Shown here piece after piece: positions 17,427 through 27,357 of a DNA stretch of 64,000 nucleotides (its first letter is position 1; the number at the start of each line of letters is the position of its first letter). A program made the translations under genes and the position numbers. Source of the stretch: Radicibacter daui (GTDB lineage: Bacteria > Pseudomonadota > Alphaproteobacteria > Radicibacterales > Radicibacteraceae); the NCBI GenBank assembly GCA_030657355.1, contig CP131056.1, positions 3,492,501 to 3,556,500 of the forward strand, given 5' to 3'. The notes below the pieces were generated by a model. It was given only the letters and a program-made list of their open reading frames with translations, did not search any database and had not been told where the DNA came from.

Positions 17427-18293
17427 ATGTCCGCACTTGCCGCTTCTCCCGCTGCCGCCCTGCCGGATGCGCGCTGCAATCCTTACCGCGCCGACCTGGC
17501 CGCTGACTATCTGCGCGGCACCGTTGAGGCCGCGCGCTATGTGGTGCCGGAGCGTGCCCATGTCAGCGCCCTTTCCGCCCCCCTGCTGGTGCGCCCGGAT
17601 GCCGCCGCCCCCACTGGCAGCGAACTGCTGCTGAACGAGCGCGTCGACATTCTGGAGACGAAGGACGGTTTTGCCTGGGTGCAGAGCATGGTCGACGGTT
17701 ATGTCGGTTATGTGCGCGCCGATGCGCTTGCCGCTGGCGAGCCGCCGGTTGCCACCCACCGCATCGCCGTTTGCCGCTCGCTGGTTTTCGCCGGCCCCAG
17801 CGTCAAGACCGCCGTTCTCGGCACCCTCGGCCTGTCGCTCGGCGTAACGGTGCTGGAAGAAGAGGGCAAATATGCCCGCCTTGCCGGCGCCGGCTGGGTC
17901 TACCGCCCGCACCTCATCGGCGCAGCGGAAAACATGGACGATCTGGTCAGTGTCGCCGAACTCTTCCTCGGTGTGCCCTATCTCTGGGGCGGCCGTTCCG
18001 GCGTCGGGCTCGATTGTTCCGGCCTTGCCCAGATCTGCCTTGCCGCCATCGGCCGCACCGCACCGCGCGATGCCGACATGCAGCAGGCCGTGGTCGGCAC
18101 CCTCATCGGGACCGGGTGGGAGAAGGTCGAGGCAAAGCGCGGCGATCTTCTGTTCTTCCCCGGCCATGTCGGCATCGCCATTGATGCCACCACCATGATC
18201 CATGCCAACCAGCACCGGATGATGGTCACCATCGACCCCATCGTCGATGTCATCGGCCGCTCCGGCGGCTTCAACGCCCTGCGCCGGCTTTAG
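17427..18293 (+). CDS. NlpC/P60-family (C40) peptidase with SH3 domains
   Basis: Predicted gamma-D-glutamyl-diamino acid endopeptidase acting on peptidoglycan peptides. The 288-residue protein has SH3-like regions at about 45-105 and 110-165 (KDGFAWVQSMVDGYVGYV, GKYARLAGAGWVYR). An NlpC/P60 domain follows with catalytic Cys C197 (LDCSGLAQ), His H247 (GHVGIAID) and third residue H259. No signal peptide is evident, so it may process imported muropeptides in the cytoplasm, which would fit the neighbouring leucyl aminopeptidase. ATG 17427 is used; an upstream TTG is less likely. Confidence 0.9.
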   Translation: MSALAASPAAALPDARCNPYRADLAADYLRGTVEAARYVVPERAHVSALSAPLLVRPDAAAPTGSELLLNERVDILETKDGFAWVQSMVDGYVGYVRADALAAGEPPVATHRIAVCRSLVFAGPSVKTAVLGTLGLSLGVTVLEEEGKYARLAGAGWVYRPHLIGAAENMDDLVSVAELFLGVPYLWGGRSGVGLDCSGLAQICLAAIGRTAPRDADMQQAVVGTLIGTGWEKVEAKRGDLLFFPGHVGIAIDATTMIHANQHRMMVTIDPIVDVIGRSGGFNALRRL

Positions 18294-18353
18294 ATTTCAA
18301 TTTGCCGCGAATAGGCTAGCCTCCCGGAAAAGACCATTCCGGGAGACGCCCTC

Positions 18354-18782
18354 ATGTCCGCTGCCGATCCGCTGCCCGAACAGGGCGCCCGCTGTCGCTG
18401 CGGCGCCGTATCGCTGGAGATTACCGCCGCCCCGGTCCAGGTGAATGCCTGCGCCTGCGACAGCTGCCGCCGGGCAACCGGCAGTGCCTTCAGCTACACC
18501 GCTTTTTATCCCGAGGCCGGCGTACGCAAGCTCGGCGGTGAATTGCGGGTCAAGGCCCTGCCGCGGCCGGAGGGCCGGCGGGAATTCGCCCATGTCTGCA
18601 CGGCCTGTGACTGCACAATCTATGTCGTGCTCGACGCCATGCCGGGCAGCATCGGGGTGATGGGCGGCTGCCTCACCAACCCCGATATCGCACCGCCCGA
18701 TACCTTCTACTTCACCAGCACCAAACCCAAATGGGTGGAGCTGACCGAAGGCATTCGCCTGCGCCGCGAGCTGATGGAATAA
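18354..18782 (+). CDS. GFA family protein (glutathione-dependent formaldehyde-activating enzyme-like)
   Basis: A 142-residue zinc protein of the GFA family. Cys positions follow the family: CRCGAV, CDSCRRATGSAFSY and CTACDC. The last part carries the expected GGCLTN and FYFTSTKPKW segments. Members have been linked to formaldehyde or glutathione adduct chemistry, but most have no proven reaction and the name should not be read as activity. The ribosome binding site GGGAGACG precedes the ATG. Convergent with pheA, 8 bp apart. Confidence 0.85.
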   Translation: MSAADPLPEQGARCRCGAVSLEITAAPVQVNACACDSCRRATGSAFSYTAFYPEAGVRKLGGELRVKALPRPEGRREFAHVCTACDCTIYVVLDAMPGSIGVMGGCLTNPDIAPPDTFYFTSTKPKWVELTEGIRLRRELME

Positions 18783-18790
18783 GGCGCGGC

Positions 18791-19657
18791 TTACTTGCCC
18801 TTGGCGGTGCGGAAGGGCGCCGCCGGGAAGCAGCCCATGACCTTGATCGATTCCGCGAAGAACTCGAGCTCTTCCATGGCGATCTTCATCGCCGGATCGT
18901 CGATATGCCCTTCGACCTCGGCATAGAAACGCGCCTGCGAGAAATGCTCGTCCACATAGGATTCGAGCTTGGTCATGTTGATGCCGGTGGTGGCAAAACC
19001 GCCCAGCGCCTTGAAGAGCGCGGCCGGCACCTGCCGCACCTGGAAAATGAAGGAGGTCATCGCCGTGCCGCTGCCCAGTTTCGGCACCTGCGGCTCGCGC
19101 GACAGGATGATGAAGCGCGTGGTGTTGTGCGCCGTATCCTCAATGCCCTCGCGCAGCACGTCGAGCCCGTAGATCTCGGCGGCAAGGCGGTTGGCGATCG
19201 CCGCCTTGGAGCGATCCCCCCACTGGGCGATGTCCCGCGCCGCGCCGGCGGTGTCGGCAGCAACCATGGGCTTCAGGCCGAGGGCGCGGATGCCTGCACG
19301 GCACTGGCCGAGCGCCTGCACATGGCTGTGCACCTCGGCAAGGTCGTCCAGCTTGGTACCCGGCAGGGCGAGCAGGCTGTGCACCACACGGTGGAAATAT
19401 TCCCCGATGATGTGCAGCCCGCCTTCCGGCAGCAGGTGATGGATGTCCGCCACGCGGCCGGCGATGGAATTTTCCACCGGGATCATGGCAAGCCGGGCCC
19501 GGCCTTCATGCACCGCCGCAAACGCGCCCTCAAAATCCTCGCACGGCAGTGTATCCATCTCGGGAAACACCACGCGGCACGCCATATCCGAATTGGCGCC
19601 CGGGGCACCCTGGAAGGAGATGGTGTTGGCGGGATTGGACTGCTGGGTAGCGGACAT
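18791..19657 (-). CDS. pheA: Prephenate dehydratase
   Basis: Converts prephenate to phenylpyruvate in phenylalanine synthesis; cytoplasmic. The 288-residue monofunctional form has a catalytic PDT domain (about 10-190), with FQGAPGANSD at the start, ENSIAG and the catalytic TTRF motif (179-182). A regulatory ACT domain follows (about 200-280), with GINMTKLESYV at the phenylalanine-binding site. The ATG at 19657 is preferred to a TTG nine bases upstream because GGAG would lie too close to the TTG. It is the second gene of a kdsB-pheA unit, 59 bp after kdsB. Confidence 0.94.
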   Translation of the reverse strand: MSATQQSNPANTISFQGAPGANSDMACRVVFPEMDTLPCEDFEGAFAAVHEGRARLAMIPVENSIAGRVADIHHLLPEGGLHIIGEYFHRVVHSLLALPGTKLDDLAEVHSHVQALGQCRAGIRALGLKPMVAADTAGAARDIAQWGDRSKAAIANRLAAEIYGLDVLREGIEDTAHNTTRFIILSREPQVPKLGSGTAMTSFIFQVRQVPAALFKALGGFATTGINMTKLESYVDEHFSQARFYAEVEGHIDDPAMKIAMEELEFFAESIKVMGCFPAAPFRTAKGK

Positions 19658-19716
19658 GGTCGGCAAAAGCTCCGGTGTCGCGGTTGAAGTGAAGGTTAAT
19701 GGTTGAGGGGAAAGGT

Positions 19717-20457
19717 TCAGCGCACCGCCAGCAAGGTACGGGCGCGGATAAGATCCGCCGGCGTGTCGACGCCAAAGGGCACGCCCTCGACAACGGCCGC
19801 ATCGATGCGCATGCCATCGGCCAGCGCGCGCAGCTGCTCAAGACTCTCGCGCTTCTCGATGGTGGCCGGCTCCAGCGAGACGAAGCGGCGAAGGGCCGCG
19901 CGGCGGAAGCCGTAAAGGCCGATATGGTGCCACATCGGCCCCTCGCCATGCGGGGCGGGGTTGCGGGTGAAATAGAGTGCGCGGCCCACCTTCTGGCCCG
20001 GCGCGATATTCAGCACGGCCTTTACCACGCTCGGATTGGCGCGCTCGGCCGGGTCATCGATCACGGTGGCGAGGGTGGCGATATCCACTGCCGGATTGGC
20101 CATCGGCTCAAACACGGCACGGATCAGCGCCGGGTCGATCGTCGGCAGATCGCCCTGCACATTGATGACAACATCGAACCGGCCTTCCGGGTCGAAGCGC
20201 TCGGCTGCCTGATACACACGGTCAGAGCCCGACGGCAGTGCCGGGTCGGTCAGCACCGCTTCGCCGCCGGCCGCAATCACCGCATCGGCAATTTCCTTTT
20301 CGGCCGCCGCCACCAGCACAGGGCCGATACCGGCTTCCATCGCCCGGCGCCATACCTGCACAATCATCGGCACGCCGTGAATATCGGCGAGCGGCTTGCC
20401 CGGCAGGCGGGTGGAGGCCATGCGGGCGGGGATGACGATAAGGGCTTCCTGGTTCAT
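19717..20457 (-). CDS. kdsB: 3-deoxy-manno-octulosonate cytidylyltransferase
   Basis: Activates Kdo with CTP to CMP-Kdo for lipid A-core lipopolysaccharide; cytoplasmic. The 246-residue protein has the CTP-binding N terminus VIPARMASTRLPGKPL and the VVINVQGDLPTIDP segment with the metal-binding Asp of the family. HIGLYGFRRAAL and GVDTPADL are also characteristic. Its presence shows a Gram-negative with Kdo-containing LPS. It starts a kdsB-pheA transcript divergent from a cytochrome c gene. Confidence 0.95.
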   Translation of the reverse strand: MNQEALIVIPARMASTRLPGKPLADIHGVPMIVQVWRRAMEAGIGPVLVAAAEKEIADAVIAAGGEAVLTDPALPSGSDRVYQAAERFDPEGRFDVVINVQGDLPTIDPALIRAVFEPMANPAVDIATLATVIDDPAERANPSVVKAVLNIAPGQKVGRALYFTRNPAPHGEGPMWHHIGLYGFRRAALRRFVSLEPATIEKRESLEQLRALADGMRIDAAVVEGVPFGVDTPADLIRARTLLAVR

Positions 20458-20792
20458 GACGGCACCGGTGGCTGCTTTATGGTTATGGCACCCTCGTTAC
20501 AGGGGGCGGAGTGCCCTGAGCCGGATGCGACAGTTACCGTCAGGGGTCAAGTGCGAAAGCGATGCGGCGGCGCATCACATCCTGCCGCTCATGCTGCTTT
20601 CCGGGCTTTCAGGACAGGTGGCAAAGCCGGGCTCGCTTGCAACCGCTCCGGCCTTGTGGTTTACCTGTAAGCAGCCGCCGCCATTATAGAAAAGACCAAG
20701 GTCGAGGAAACAAAGGGCGGCAATAATAACGAGACGACTTGCTGGACGGGTGGGCCGACTGACGCCCCCGCAAGCATGAAAGGCGCAGGCTT
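20458..20792. other. Divergent promoter region between kdsB and cytochrome c gene
   Basis: A 335-bp gap holding both divergent promoters. GATGCGGCGGCGCATC (around 20559) is a short inverted repeat. I see no gene, RNA or terminator in it. Confidence 0.4.
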
Positions 20793-21338
20793 ATGGGGAA
20801 TCTGGAATTTAACAAGATTTTTGCGGCCCTGCTGGTAGCCGGGCTGATTGCGATGGTCGCGGGCATCCTCGCCCGGGCGCTGGTGCATCCCGAGCACCTG
20901 GCCGAGAACGTCATCAAGGTCGATACCTCGGTGCTCGGCAATGCCTCGGCCGCCGCGCCGGAAGAAGACGCACCGCTGCCACCCATCGCGCCGCTGCTGG
21001 CCAGCGCCGATCCGGCCGCCGGCGAGGCCGTCTCCAAGAAATGCGCTGCCTGCCACAACTTCGCGGAAGGTGCCGGCACCAAGGTCGGCCCCGATCTCTA
21101 CAACGTCATCGGCCGCGAGCGCGCCAGCATGGACTTCGCCTATTCCGACGCGATGGCCGCGCACAAGGGCGAGAAGTGGGATTACGAGACGCTGAACGCC
21201 TTCCTGCATAATCCCAAGAAGGTGATCCCCGGCACCAAGATGAATTTCGCCGGCCTCGCCAAGGATACCGACCGCGCCAACCTGCTGGCCTGGCTGCGTC
21301 AGCAGTCGCCGAACCCGGTGCCGCTGCCGACGCCCTGA
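20793..21338 (+). CDS. Membrane-anchored class I cytochrome c (CycM-like)
   Basis: An electron carrier with an uncleaved N-terminal anchor (hydrophobic residues 9-29), a Pro/Ala-rich linker and a periplasmic class I cytochrome c domain. Haem binds at CAACH (C84, C87, H88) and the distal ligand is M149 in GTKMNFAGL. This is the layout of cytochrome c552/CycM proteins that deliver electrons to cytochrome oxidase in alphaproteobacteria. Divergent orientation to kdsB-pheA is a frequent arrangement in this class of bacteria. It ends at a strong terminator. Confidence 0.92.
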   Translation: MGNLEFNKIFAALLVAGLIAMVAGILARALVHPEHLAENVIKVDTSVLGNASAAAPEEDAPLPPIAPLLASADPAAGEAVSKKCAACHNFAEGAGTKVGPDLYNVIGRERASMDFAYSDAMAAHKGEKWDYETLNAFLHNPKKVIPGTKMNFAGLAKDTDRANLLAWLRQQSPNPVPLPTP

Positions 21339-21366
21339 GGGCCGGCTGCCACCTGAAGAACCCGAG

Positions 21367-21400
21367 ACCCCCGCCGCTTGCCCGGCGGGGGTTTTGTTTT
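21367..21400 (+). terminator. Rho-independent terminator of the cytochrome c gene
   Basis: Arms ACCCCCGCCG (21367-21376) and CGGCGGGGGT (21383-21392), 6-nt loop, followed by TTTGTTTT. Confidence 0.88.
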
Positions 21401-21436
21401 GCCTTTCAGGCAAGGGCGTTTTCGGGCATCAACTCA

Positions 21437-21533
21437 TTACCCCCATCCGCCGCTGCGCGGCACCTTCCCCTGAATGGGGAAGGAGAAACCGCCCCCTTAG
21501 CGGGGAGATGGCCCGGAGGGCCGGTGGGGGTAA
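21437..21533. repeat. Palindromic intergenic repeat, copy A
   Basis: A 97-bp block with terminal inverted repeats TTACCCCCA (21437-21445) and TGGGGGTAA (21525-21533). Internal units CATCCGCCGCTGCGCGGCACC, a CCTTCCCC/GGGGAAGG hairpin and GGCCCGGAGGGCCGGTGGGGG recur in copies at 40.7 and 42.7 kb. Confidence 0.75.
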
Positions 21534-21572
21534 CGACTGAATTGTCCCGCGCCAGCCCCAAAAGGTGCCCTC

Positions 21573-22367
21573 ATGACCTCCGCCCCGCTTGCTGCCGTTC
21601 CGGCCGATCTCATCGCCCTCGCCCACAAGCTGGCCGATGCCTCCGGCGAGGTCATCCGCCCCTTTTTCCGCAGCGGCGTGGAGATTACCGACAAGGATGA
21701 CGCCAGCCCCGTGACCGTCGCGGATCGCGGCGCGGAAGAGAAAATCCGCGAGCTGCTGAACAAGGTGGTGCCGGACCACGGCATCATCGGCGAGGAATTT
21801 GGCCGCGAGCGCACCGACGCGGAACTCGTCTGGGTCATCGATCCCATCGACGGCACCAAGTCCTTCATCACCGGCCGACCTACCTTCGCCACGCTGATCG
21901 CCCTGCTCCACAACGGCGTGCCGGTCATGGGTGTCATCAACCAGCCGATCAGCGGCGAGCGCTGGGTTGGTGCCACTGGCCAGCAGACCACGCATAACGG
22001 CAAGCCGGTCAAGGTCATGCCGGCCTCCACCCTATCCCGCGCCCGCCTTGGCACCACCGGCCCGCAATATTTCAGCGCTACTGGCAAGGCGCATTTCGAT
22101 GCGCTCGCCACCTCGGTGCTCTTCACCCTTTATGGCGGTGATTGTTACTCCTACGGCCAGCTCGCCCTCGGCGGGCTCGACCTCGTCGTGGAGATGGGCC
22201 TCAAGGTTTATGATTATGCCGCTCTCGTGCCCGTCGTCACCGGCGCCGGCGGCATCATGACCGACTGGACGGGCGCCCAGCTCAATGTCGGCAGCGAAGG
22301 CAAGGTGGTGGCCGCCGCCTCCCCGGCCCTGCACCGGGCCGCCCTGCAGAAGCTCGCGGGCGGCTGA
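21573..22367 (+). CDS. hisN: Inositol monophosphatase-family phosphatase, likely histidinol-phosphatase
   Basis: Metal-dependent phosphatase of the inositol monophosphatase superfamily, 264 residues. Motif GEE (73-75) and DPIDGTKSF (90-98) carry the metal ligands, and KVYDYAALVPVVTGAGG the third conserved Asp. DPIDGTKSFITGRPTFATLI, with GTKSF in place of the GTxNF of inositol phosphatases, is typical of the HisN group, which performs the phosphatase step of histidine synthesis. The specific role is an inference from this motif, since no other his genes are nearby. Copy A of the intergenic repeat lies directly upstream. Confidence 0.82.
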   Translation: MTSAPLAAVPADLIALAHKLADASGEVIRPFFRSGVEITDKDDASPVTVADRGAEEKIRELLNKVVPDHGIIGEEFGRERTDAELVWVIDPIDGTKSFITGRPTFATLIALLHNGVPVMGVINQPISGERWVGATGQQTTHNGKPVKVMPASTLSRARLGTTGPQYFSATGKAHFDALATSVLFTLYGGDCYSYGQLALGGLDLVVEMGLKVYDYAALVPVVTGAGGIMTDWTGAQLNVGSEGKVVAAASPALHRAALQKLAGG

Positions 22368-22394
22368 ACTTCCGACAGAAGCCGGCTCCCCATG

Positions 22395-22425
22395 AAACCT
22401 GCTTCAGAATAGCGGGTTTCCTTTC
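22395..22425 (+). terminator. Candidate terminator after hisN
   Basis: AAACCTGC (22395-22402) pairs with GCGGGTTT (22412-22419) with one G-T pair and a 9-nt loop, followed by CCTTTCC. Weak T-tract. Confidence 0.45.
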
Positions 22426-22480
22426 CAGGGCCGGGCTTTAAGCTGGGGCCTGACGACGTCCCCCCGCAACGGAGGTTTCC

Positions 22481-24334
22481 TTGCCAAGAGCCGCGCTCGC
22501 CTTTTCCCGGACCATGATCGGCGCCCTGGGCTTCGCCGGTACGCTAGCGATGGGAGCGGTGCCGGCGGCCCAAGCGGTGGAGATGCACAAGGCGACGGCG
22601 CTCGCCGAATATGGCGAGCCGCTTTACGGCCCGGACATCAAGCACTTCCCCTATGCCAATCCCGATGCGCCCAAGGGCGGCGACCTGACGCTGCGCGGCC
22701 TTGGCACCTTCGATACGCTGAATTACTGGATCCTGCAGGGCGACTATCCCCGTGATATCGCCCTGACGCAGGGCGCGCTGATGGTGAATTCGGAAGACGA
22801 GCTCTCCAGTGCCTATCCCCAGATCGCCGAAAGCGTGGAGGTGGCCGATGACCTGTCGGAGGCCGTTTTCCACCTGAACGCCAAAGCGGTCTATTCCGAC
22901 GGTCACCCGATCACGGCCGGCGATTTTGTCTTCATGCTGGAGACGATCAAGACGGTAGGGCACCCGTTCCTGCGCTCGGTCTATCAGGATGTCGCTTCCG
23001 CCGAAGCCATCGATGACCACACGCTGAAGGTTACGCTTGGCGCCCATACCCGCAAGGCGCTGATCACCGCAGCCGGCCTCTCCCCCCTGCCGCGGTACTG
23101 GTGGGATGGCAGCCAGGGCAAGGACCCGGCGCACAGCACGCTGACCCCCTATCCGAGTTCCGGCCCCTACAAGATCAAATCCGTCGATCCCGGCCGCTCC
23201 ATCACCTATGAGCGGGTGAAGGACTGGTGGGCCGCAGACCTGCCGACCGCCGTCGGCCAGAACAACTTCGACACCATCAAGGACATCTTCTTCCAGGACC
23301 TCGATGTGAGTTTCGAAGCCTTCAAGGGCGGCTCCTACGACTATATCGACGTCAACAGCTCGCGCGACTGGGCCACCGGCTTTGATGTGCCGGCCGTCAA
23401 GGATGGCCGCATCCAGAAGGTGGAGTTTCCCAACCATGTGCCGGGCGGCATGCAGGGTTTCTATCTCAACACCCGCCGTCCGCCGCTGAACGATATCCAT
23501 GTGCGCCAGGCACTCTCGATGCTGTTCGACTTCGAGTGGATCAACAAGAACCTGATGTACGGTTTGTACACCCGTACGGACAGCTTCTTCCGCAACAGCG
23601 ACTTCGCCGCCCGTGGCCTGCCGGAAGGTGATGAAAAGGCGCTGCTGGAGAAGTACAAAGACCAGCTGCCGCCTGATCTCTTCACCCAACCTGTGCCGGT
23701 CAGCAAGACCGATGGCAGCGGCAACGTCCGCGGCGACATGCGCAAGGCGCTCGACCTCTTGAAGGAGGCCGGCTGGACACTGAAGGACGGCAAACTCATC
23801 AACGCTGCCGGCGACCCGCTGCGCTTTACCGTGATGATCGACAGCCCGGCGATGGAACGTGTTACCCAGCCCTGGGTGCAGAACCTGCGCCGCATCGGCA
23901 TCGAGGCGAACATCCAGTCCATACCGGACAGTGCCACCTATCAGCGCCGGATGGACAAGTTCGATTTTGACGCAACCGTCGTCAACGCCACCTTCTTCCC
24001 CCCGCCGGGACCGGAACTCGTCTCCCGCTTCAAGAGCAGCGAAGCGACCGTGGACGGCACCGGCAACTGGTCCGGCATCCAGAGCCCGGTGGTCGATGCC
24101 CTGCTCGATGAGGTGCTGAAGGCACAGGGTGATCTGCCGCGCCTCACCACCGCCACGCGGGCACTTGATCGTGTGCTGATGTGGGGCTTCTACGTTGTGC
24201 CGCACTGGTACAATTCGAAGATCCGTGTCGCCTACTGGAACCGCTTTGCCCACCCGGACCAGCTGCCAACCTATGGCGACGGTTTCCCGGAGCTCTGGTG
24301 GCAGACGGCCCCGCAGGCAAAGCCGGCCCCGTAA
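22481..24334 (+). CDS. YejA-like ABC transporter substrate-binding protein (first copy)
   Basis: Periplasmic family-5 solute-binding protein of the Yej oligopeptide/microcin C type, 617 residues. The start is a TTG at 22481, fixed by the strong ribosome binding site GGAGG at 22471. A signal peptide follows with likely cleavage after AAQA (about residue 32). The mature N terminus has YGEPLYGPDIKHFPYANPDA and PKGGDLTLRGLGTFD, typical of YejA. Ligand is probably a peptide or peptide-like molecule. It heads a five-gene run that includes a second YejA-like gene and the permease and ATPase genes. Confidence 0.9.
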   Translation: MPRAALAFSRTMIGALGFAGTLAMGAVPAAQAVEMHKATALAEYGEPLYGPDIKHFPYANPDAPKGGDLTLRGLGTFDTLNYWILQGDYPRDIALTQGALMVNSEDELSSAYPQIAESVEVADDLSEAVFHLNAKAVYSDGHPITAGDFVFMLETIKTVGHPFLRSVYQDVASAEAIDDHTLKVTLGAHTRKALITAAGLSPLPRYWWDGSQGKDPAHSTLTPYPSSGPYKIKSVDPGRSITYERVKDWWAADLPTAVGQNNFDTIKDIFFQDLDVSFEAFKGGSYDYIDVNSSRDWATGFDVPAVKDGRIQKVEFPNHVPGGMQGFYLNTRRPPLNDIHVRQALSMLFDFEWINKNLMYGLYTRTDSFFRNSDFAARGLPEGDEKALLEKYKDQLPPDLFTQPVPVSKTDGSGNVRGDMRKALDLLKEAGWTLKDGKLINAAGDPLRFTVMIDSPAMERVTQPWVQNLRRIGIEANIQSIPDSATYQRRMDKFDFDATVVNATFFPPPGPELVSRFKSSEATVDGTGNWSGIQSPVVDALLDEVLKAQGDLPRLTTATRALDRVLMWGFYVVPHWYNSKIRVAYWNRFAHPDQLPTYGDGFPELWWQTAPQAKPAP

Positions 24335-24371
24335 AGCTTCAGCCACCGCCCTGAATTTGAGGAGAGCGACG

Positions 24372-26222
24372 ATGACCGATGCCCGCCGCCCCCCACTCCG
24401 CTGGCGCGCCCTTCCTGGTGCGCTTCTCGCAGCCTGCCTTCTTGCCGTCCCGACGCTGGCGCAGGACCTGCCCACGGGCCCGCAGGCGGCCATCTCTACC
24501 TATGGCGAAGCGCCGAAATATGCGCCCGGCTTCACACATTATGACTATGTGAACCCGGATGCACCGAAGGGCGGCACACTGCGCCTTTCGGCCTTCGGCA
24601 CCTTCGACAGCCTTAATGACATGATCGTCAAGGGCAACCCGGCCGTGGGGCTGGGGCTCCTATATGACAGCCTGCTGTCCGGCAATTCCGACGAGCTCAC
24701 CACCTATTACTGCGTGGTGTGCGAAACCATCGAGGTCGCGCCCGACCGCTCCTGGTCACTGTTCAAAATGCGACGCGACGCGAAATTCCACGATGGCGTG
24801 CCCATCACCGCGCATGACGTGGTCTTTACCTTCAATGCCCTGATGGAAAAGGGCGCCCCGCGTTTTCGCGCCCGCTTCGGCAGCATCACCAAGGCCGAGG
24901 CGCTTGATGATTATACGGTGAAGTTCACCATCGCCCCGGACAACACTGTGCCGGAGATGCCCATCCTCGCCGGCATCTTCCCCATCCTGCCGGAGCATTA
25001 CTGGAAGACCCGCGACTTCACCGCCATCACCCTGGAGCCGCCGCTCGGCTCCAGCGCCTACCGGGTCAAGAGCATCGATGCCGGCCGCTCCATCACCTAT
25101 GAGCGGGTGCCGGATTTCTGGGGCAAGGACCTGCCCTTTTACAGCGGCCTGCAGAACTGGGGCGAAATCCGCTACGACTATTACCGCGATCCGTCGGTGA
25201 TGCAGGAAGCGCTGAAGGGTGGCCTGATCGACTATCAGCAGATCACCAGCTCGGCCGACTGGTCGAGCGGCTTTGACATTCCCGCGGTACGCGATGGCCG
25301 GCTGAAGCTGGAGGCGATCCCCAACAAGGACCCGGCCGGGTTTGTGGGTTTCTGGATGAATACCCGCCACAAGCCGTTTGACGATGTGCGGGTACGCGAG
25401 GGGCTGACCCAGCTTTATGATTTCGAGACCGCGCGCAAGACCATCCACTACAATCTCTACCAGCGCATCACCTCCTACTTCCCCAATTCCGACTGGGCCG
25501 CGACCGGCCTGCCGGAGGGCAAGGAGCTTGAGCTGTTGGAACCCTTCAAGGACCGGCTGCCGCCAGAAGTCTTCACCAAACCCTTCACGCTGCCGGTAAC
25601 CAGGGGCGACGGAAACATCCGCACCAATCTGCGGCGCGCGCTTGATCTGTTTGCCGAGGCCGGCTGGCAGGTGAAGGATGGCAAGCTGGTGAGTAGCGCC
25701 GGCGAGCAGATGCATTTCGAGATCATGTTCGTGTCGCCGAACCTCGAGAAGGTCATCAACGCCTTTGCCGTCAACCTGAAGCGCGCCGGCATTGATGCGA
25801 CCGTACGGCTCATGGATACGCCGGGTTATGTGCGCCGCATGGATGCCCATGACTATGACATGGTCTATCTCGGCATCCGCTCGATGGTGCCGGCCGGCGT
25901 GCCGATGCTGAGCCTCTGGAGTTCGGCCACCGCCGACACCGAGGGCGAAGAGAATTTCGTCGGCTCGAAAAACCCGGTCATCGACGCCCTGCTGGAAGAT
26001 GCCGTCGGCGCAAGGACACTTGAAGACAACCAGGCCGCGGCAAAGGCGCTCGACCGCGTTCTGCTCTACAGTTACTTCGTCATTCCGACATATTTTGACG
26101 ACACTTATCGGATCGCTTACTGGAACAGGCTGGGCCGACCGGCCACCCCGCCCCGTTATGGCCTGCCCGTGATGGATACCTGGTGGGTGGACCCGGCGCT
26201 CGACGCCGCCCTCAAACGCTGA
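24372..26222 (+). CDS. YejA-like ABC transporter substrate-binding protein (second copy)
   Basis: A second 616-residue family-5 binding protein, 37 bp after the first and clearly paralogous: [36 protein letters not shown] and [20 protein letters not shown] align with the first copy. ATG 24372 follows GGAGAG; the signal peptide ends near PTLAQ. Divergence between copies is large over the ligand-binding lobes, so the two probably bind different peptides or sizes while feeding the same permease. Confidence 0.9.
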   Translation: MTDARRPPLRWRALPGALLAACLLAVPTLAQDLPTGPQAAISTYGEAPKYAPGFTHYDYVNPDAPKGGTLRLSAFGTFDSLNDMIVKGNPAVGLGLLYDSLLSGNSDELTTYYCVVCETIEVAPDRSWSLFKMRRDAKFHDGVPITAHDVVFTFNALMEKGAPRFRARFGSITKAEALDDYTVKFTIAPDNTVPEMPILAGIFPILPEHYWKTRDFTAITLEPPLGSSAYRVKSIDAGRSITYERVPDFWGKDLPFYSGLQNWGEIRYDYYRDPSVMQEALKGGLIDYQQITSSADWSSGFDIPAVRDGRLKLEAIPNKDPAGFVGFWMNTRHKPFDDVRVREGLTQLYDFETARKTIHYNLYQRITSYFPNSDWAATGLPEGKELELLEPFKDRLPPEVFTKPFTLPVTRGDGNIRTNLRRALDLFAEAGWQVKDGKLVSSAGEQMHFEIMFVSPNLEKVINAFAVNLKRAGIDATVRLMDTPGYVRRMDAHDYDMVYLGIRSMVPAGVPMLSLWSSATADTEGEENFVGSKNPVIDALLEDAVGARTLEDNQAAAKALDRVLLYSYFVIPTYFDDTYRIAYWNRLGRPATPPRYGLPVMDTWWVDPALDAALKR

Positions 26223-26238
26223 CGGAACCCGCCGCCTT

Positions 26239-27357
26239 ATGCTCGCCTATATCGTCCGGCGCCTTCTGCTCATCATCCCGACCCTGTTCGGCATCATGGC
26301 GCTCAACTTCCTGATCGTGCAGCTCGCCCCCGGCGGGCCTATCGAGCAGGTGATCGCCAAGGTTCAGGGCATGGGGGCGGACCCCACCTCCCGCATCGGC
26401 GGCGGGGGCGGCGATTTCCAGTCGGCGCAGGACGCGACGGCCGCCCAGGGCGAGCTTAACGGTGTCGGCTCCAGCCGCTATCCCGGTGCCCGCGGCCTCC
26501 CGCCGGAATTCATCAAGGAGCTGGAAAAGCAGTTCGGCTTCGACAAGCCGCTGCATGAGCGCTTCTTCCTGATGATCCGGGATTATCTGCACCTCGATTT
26601 CGGCAAGAGCTTCTTCCGCGATACCAGCGTTATCGACCTCATCATCTCCAAGATGCCGGTCTCCATCTCGCTGGGTCTGTGGACCACGCTCATCTCCTAT
26701 CTCGTCTCCATCCCGCTTGGCATTCGCAAGGCGGTAAGGGACGGCTCACGCTTCGATATGTGGACGAGCGGGGTGATCGTGGTGGGTTATGCCATCCCGA
26801 GTTTTCTTTTCGCCGTGCTGCTGATCGTCATCTTTGCCGGCGGGCGTTATCTCGACTGGTTCCCGCTGCGCGGACTTCTCTCCGACAACTGGCGCGAGCT
26901 CTCCTGGCCAGCACTGATAGGCGATTATTTCTGGCACCTTGCCCTGCCGCTCACCGCCCTCATCGTCTCCAGCTTCGCCACGCTGACGATGCTGACCAAG
27001 AATTCCTTCCTCGACGAGATCAGCAAGCAGTACGTCATCACCGCACGCGCCAAGGGCCTTACCGAAAGCCGCGTGCTGTATGGCCATGTCTTCCGCAATG
27101 CCATGCTCATCGTGATTGCCGGCATGCCGGGGGCGCTCATCAGCATCCTCTTCACCGGCGCCATGCTGATCGAGGTCATCTTCTCGCTCGACGGGCTGGG
27201 ACTGCTGGGCTACGAGGCGGCTCTGACGCGGGATTATCCCGTCATCTTCGGCACGCTTTTCATCTTCACCTTCCTCGGCCTGATCCTGAACCTCATCGGC
27301 GACCTCACCTATGTGCTGGTCGACCCGCGCATCGATTTTGAGGCGCGCACAGTATGA
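26239..27357 (+). CDS. yejB: Oligopeptide ABC transporter permease YejB
   Basis: Inner-membrane permease, 372 residues, with the DppB-type N terminus [19 protein letters not shown], a large periplasmic loop that includes a Gly-rich stretch (IGGGGGDF), and about five further membrane segments. The ATPase-contact loop is [20 protein letters not shown], followed by FRNAML. YejB proteins are longer than DppB because of the extended first periplasmic loop, as here. Its stop overlaps the next start (ATGA). Confidence 0.92.
   Translation: MLAYIVRRLLLIIPTLFGIMALNFLIVQLAPGGPIEQVIAKVQGMGADPTSRIGGGGGDFQSAQDATAAQGELNGVGSSRYPGARGLPPEFIKELEKQFGFDKPLHERFFLMIRDYLHLDFGKSFFRDTSVIDLIISKMPVSISLGLWTTLISYLVSIPLGIRKAVRDGSRFDMWTSGVIVVGYAIPSFLFAVLLIVIFAGGRYLDWFPLRGLLSDNWRELSWPALIGDYFWHLALPLTALIVSSFATLTMLTKNSFLDEISKQYVITARAKGLTESRVLYGHVFRNAMLIVIAGMPGALISILFTGAMLIEVIFSLDGLGLLGYEAALTRDYPVIFGTLFIFTFLGLILNLIGDLTYVLVDPRIDFEARTV

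Noticed and set aside
22544-24493. A 649-codon open frame on the minus strand across the first YejA-like gene
   Set aside because: Shadow of the sense gene, with no ribosome binding site or domain motifs.
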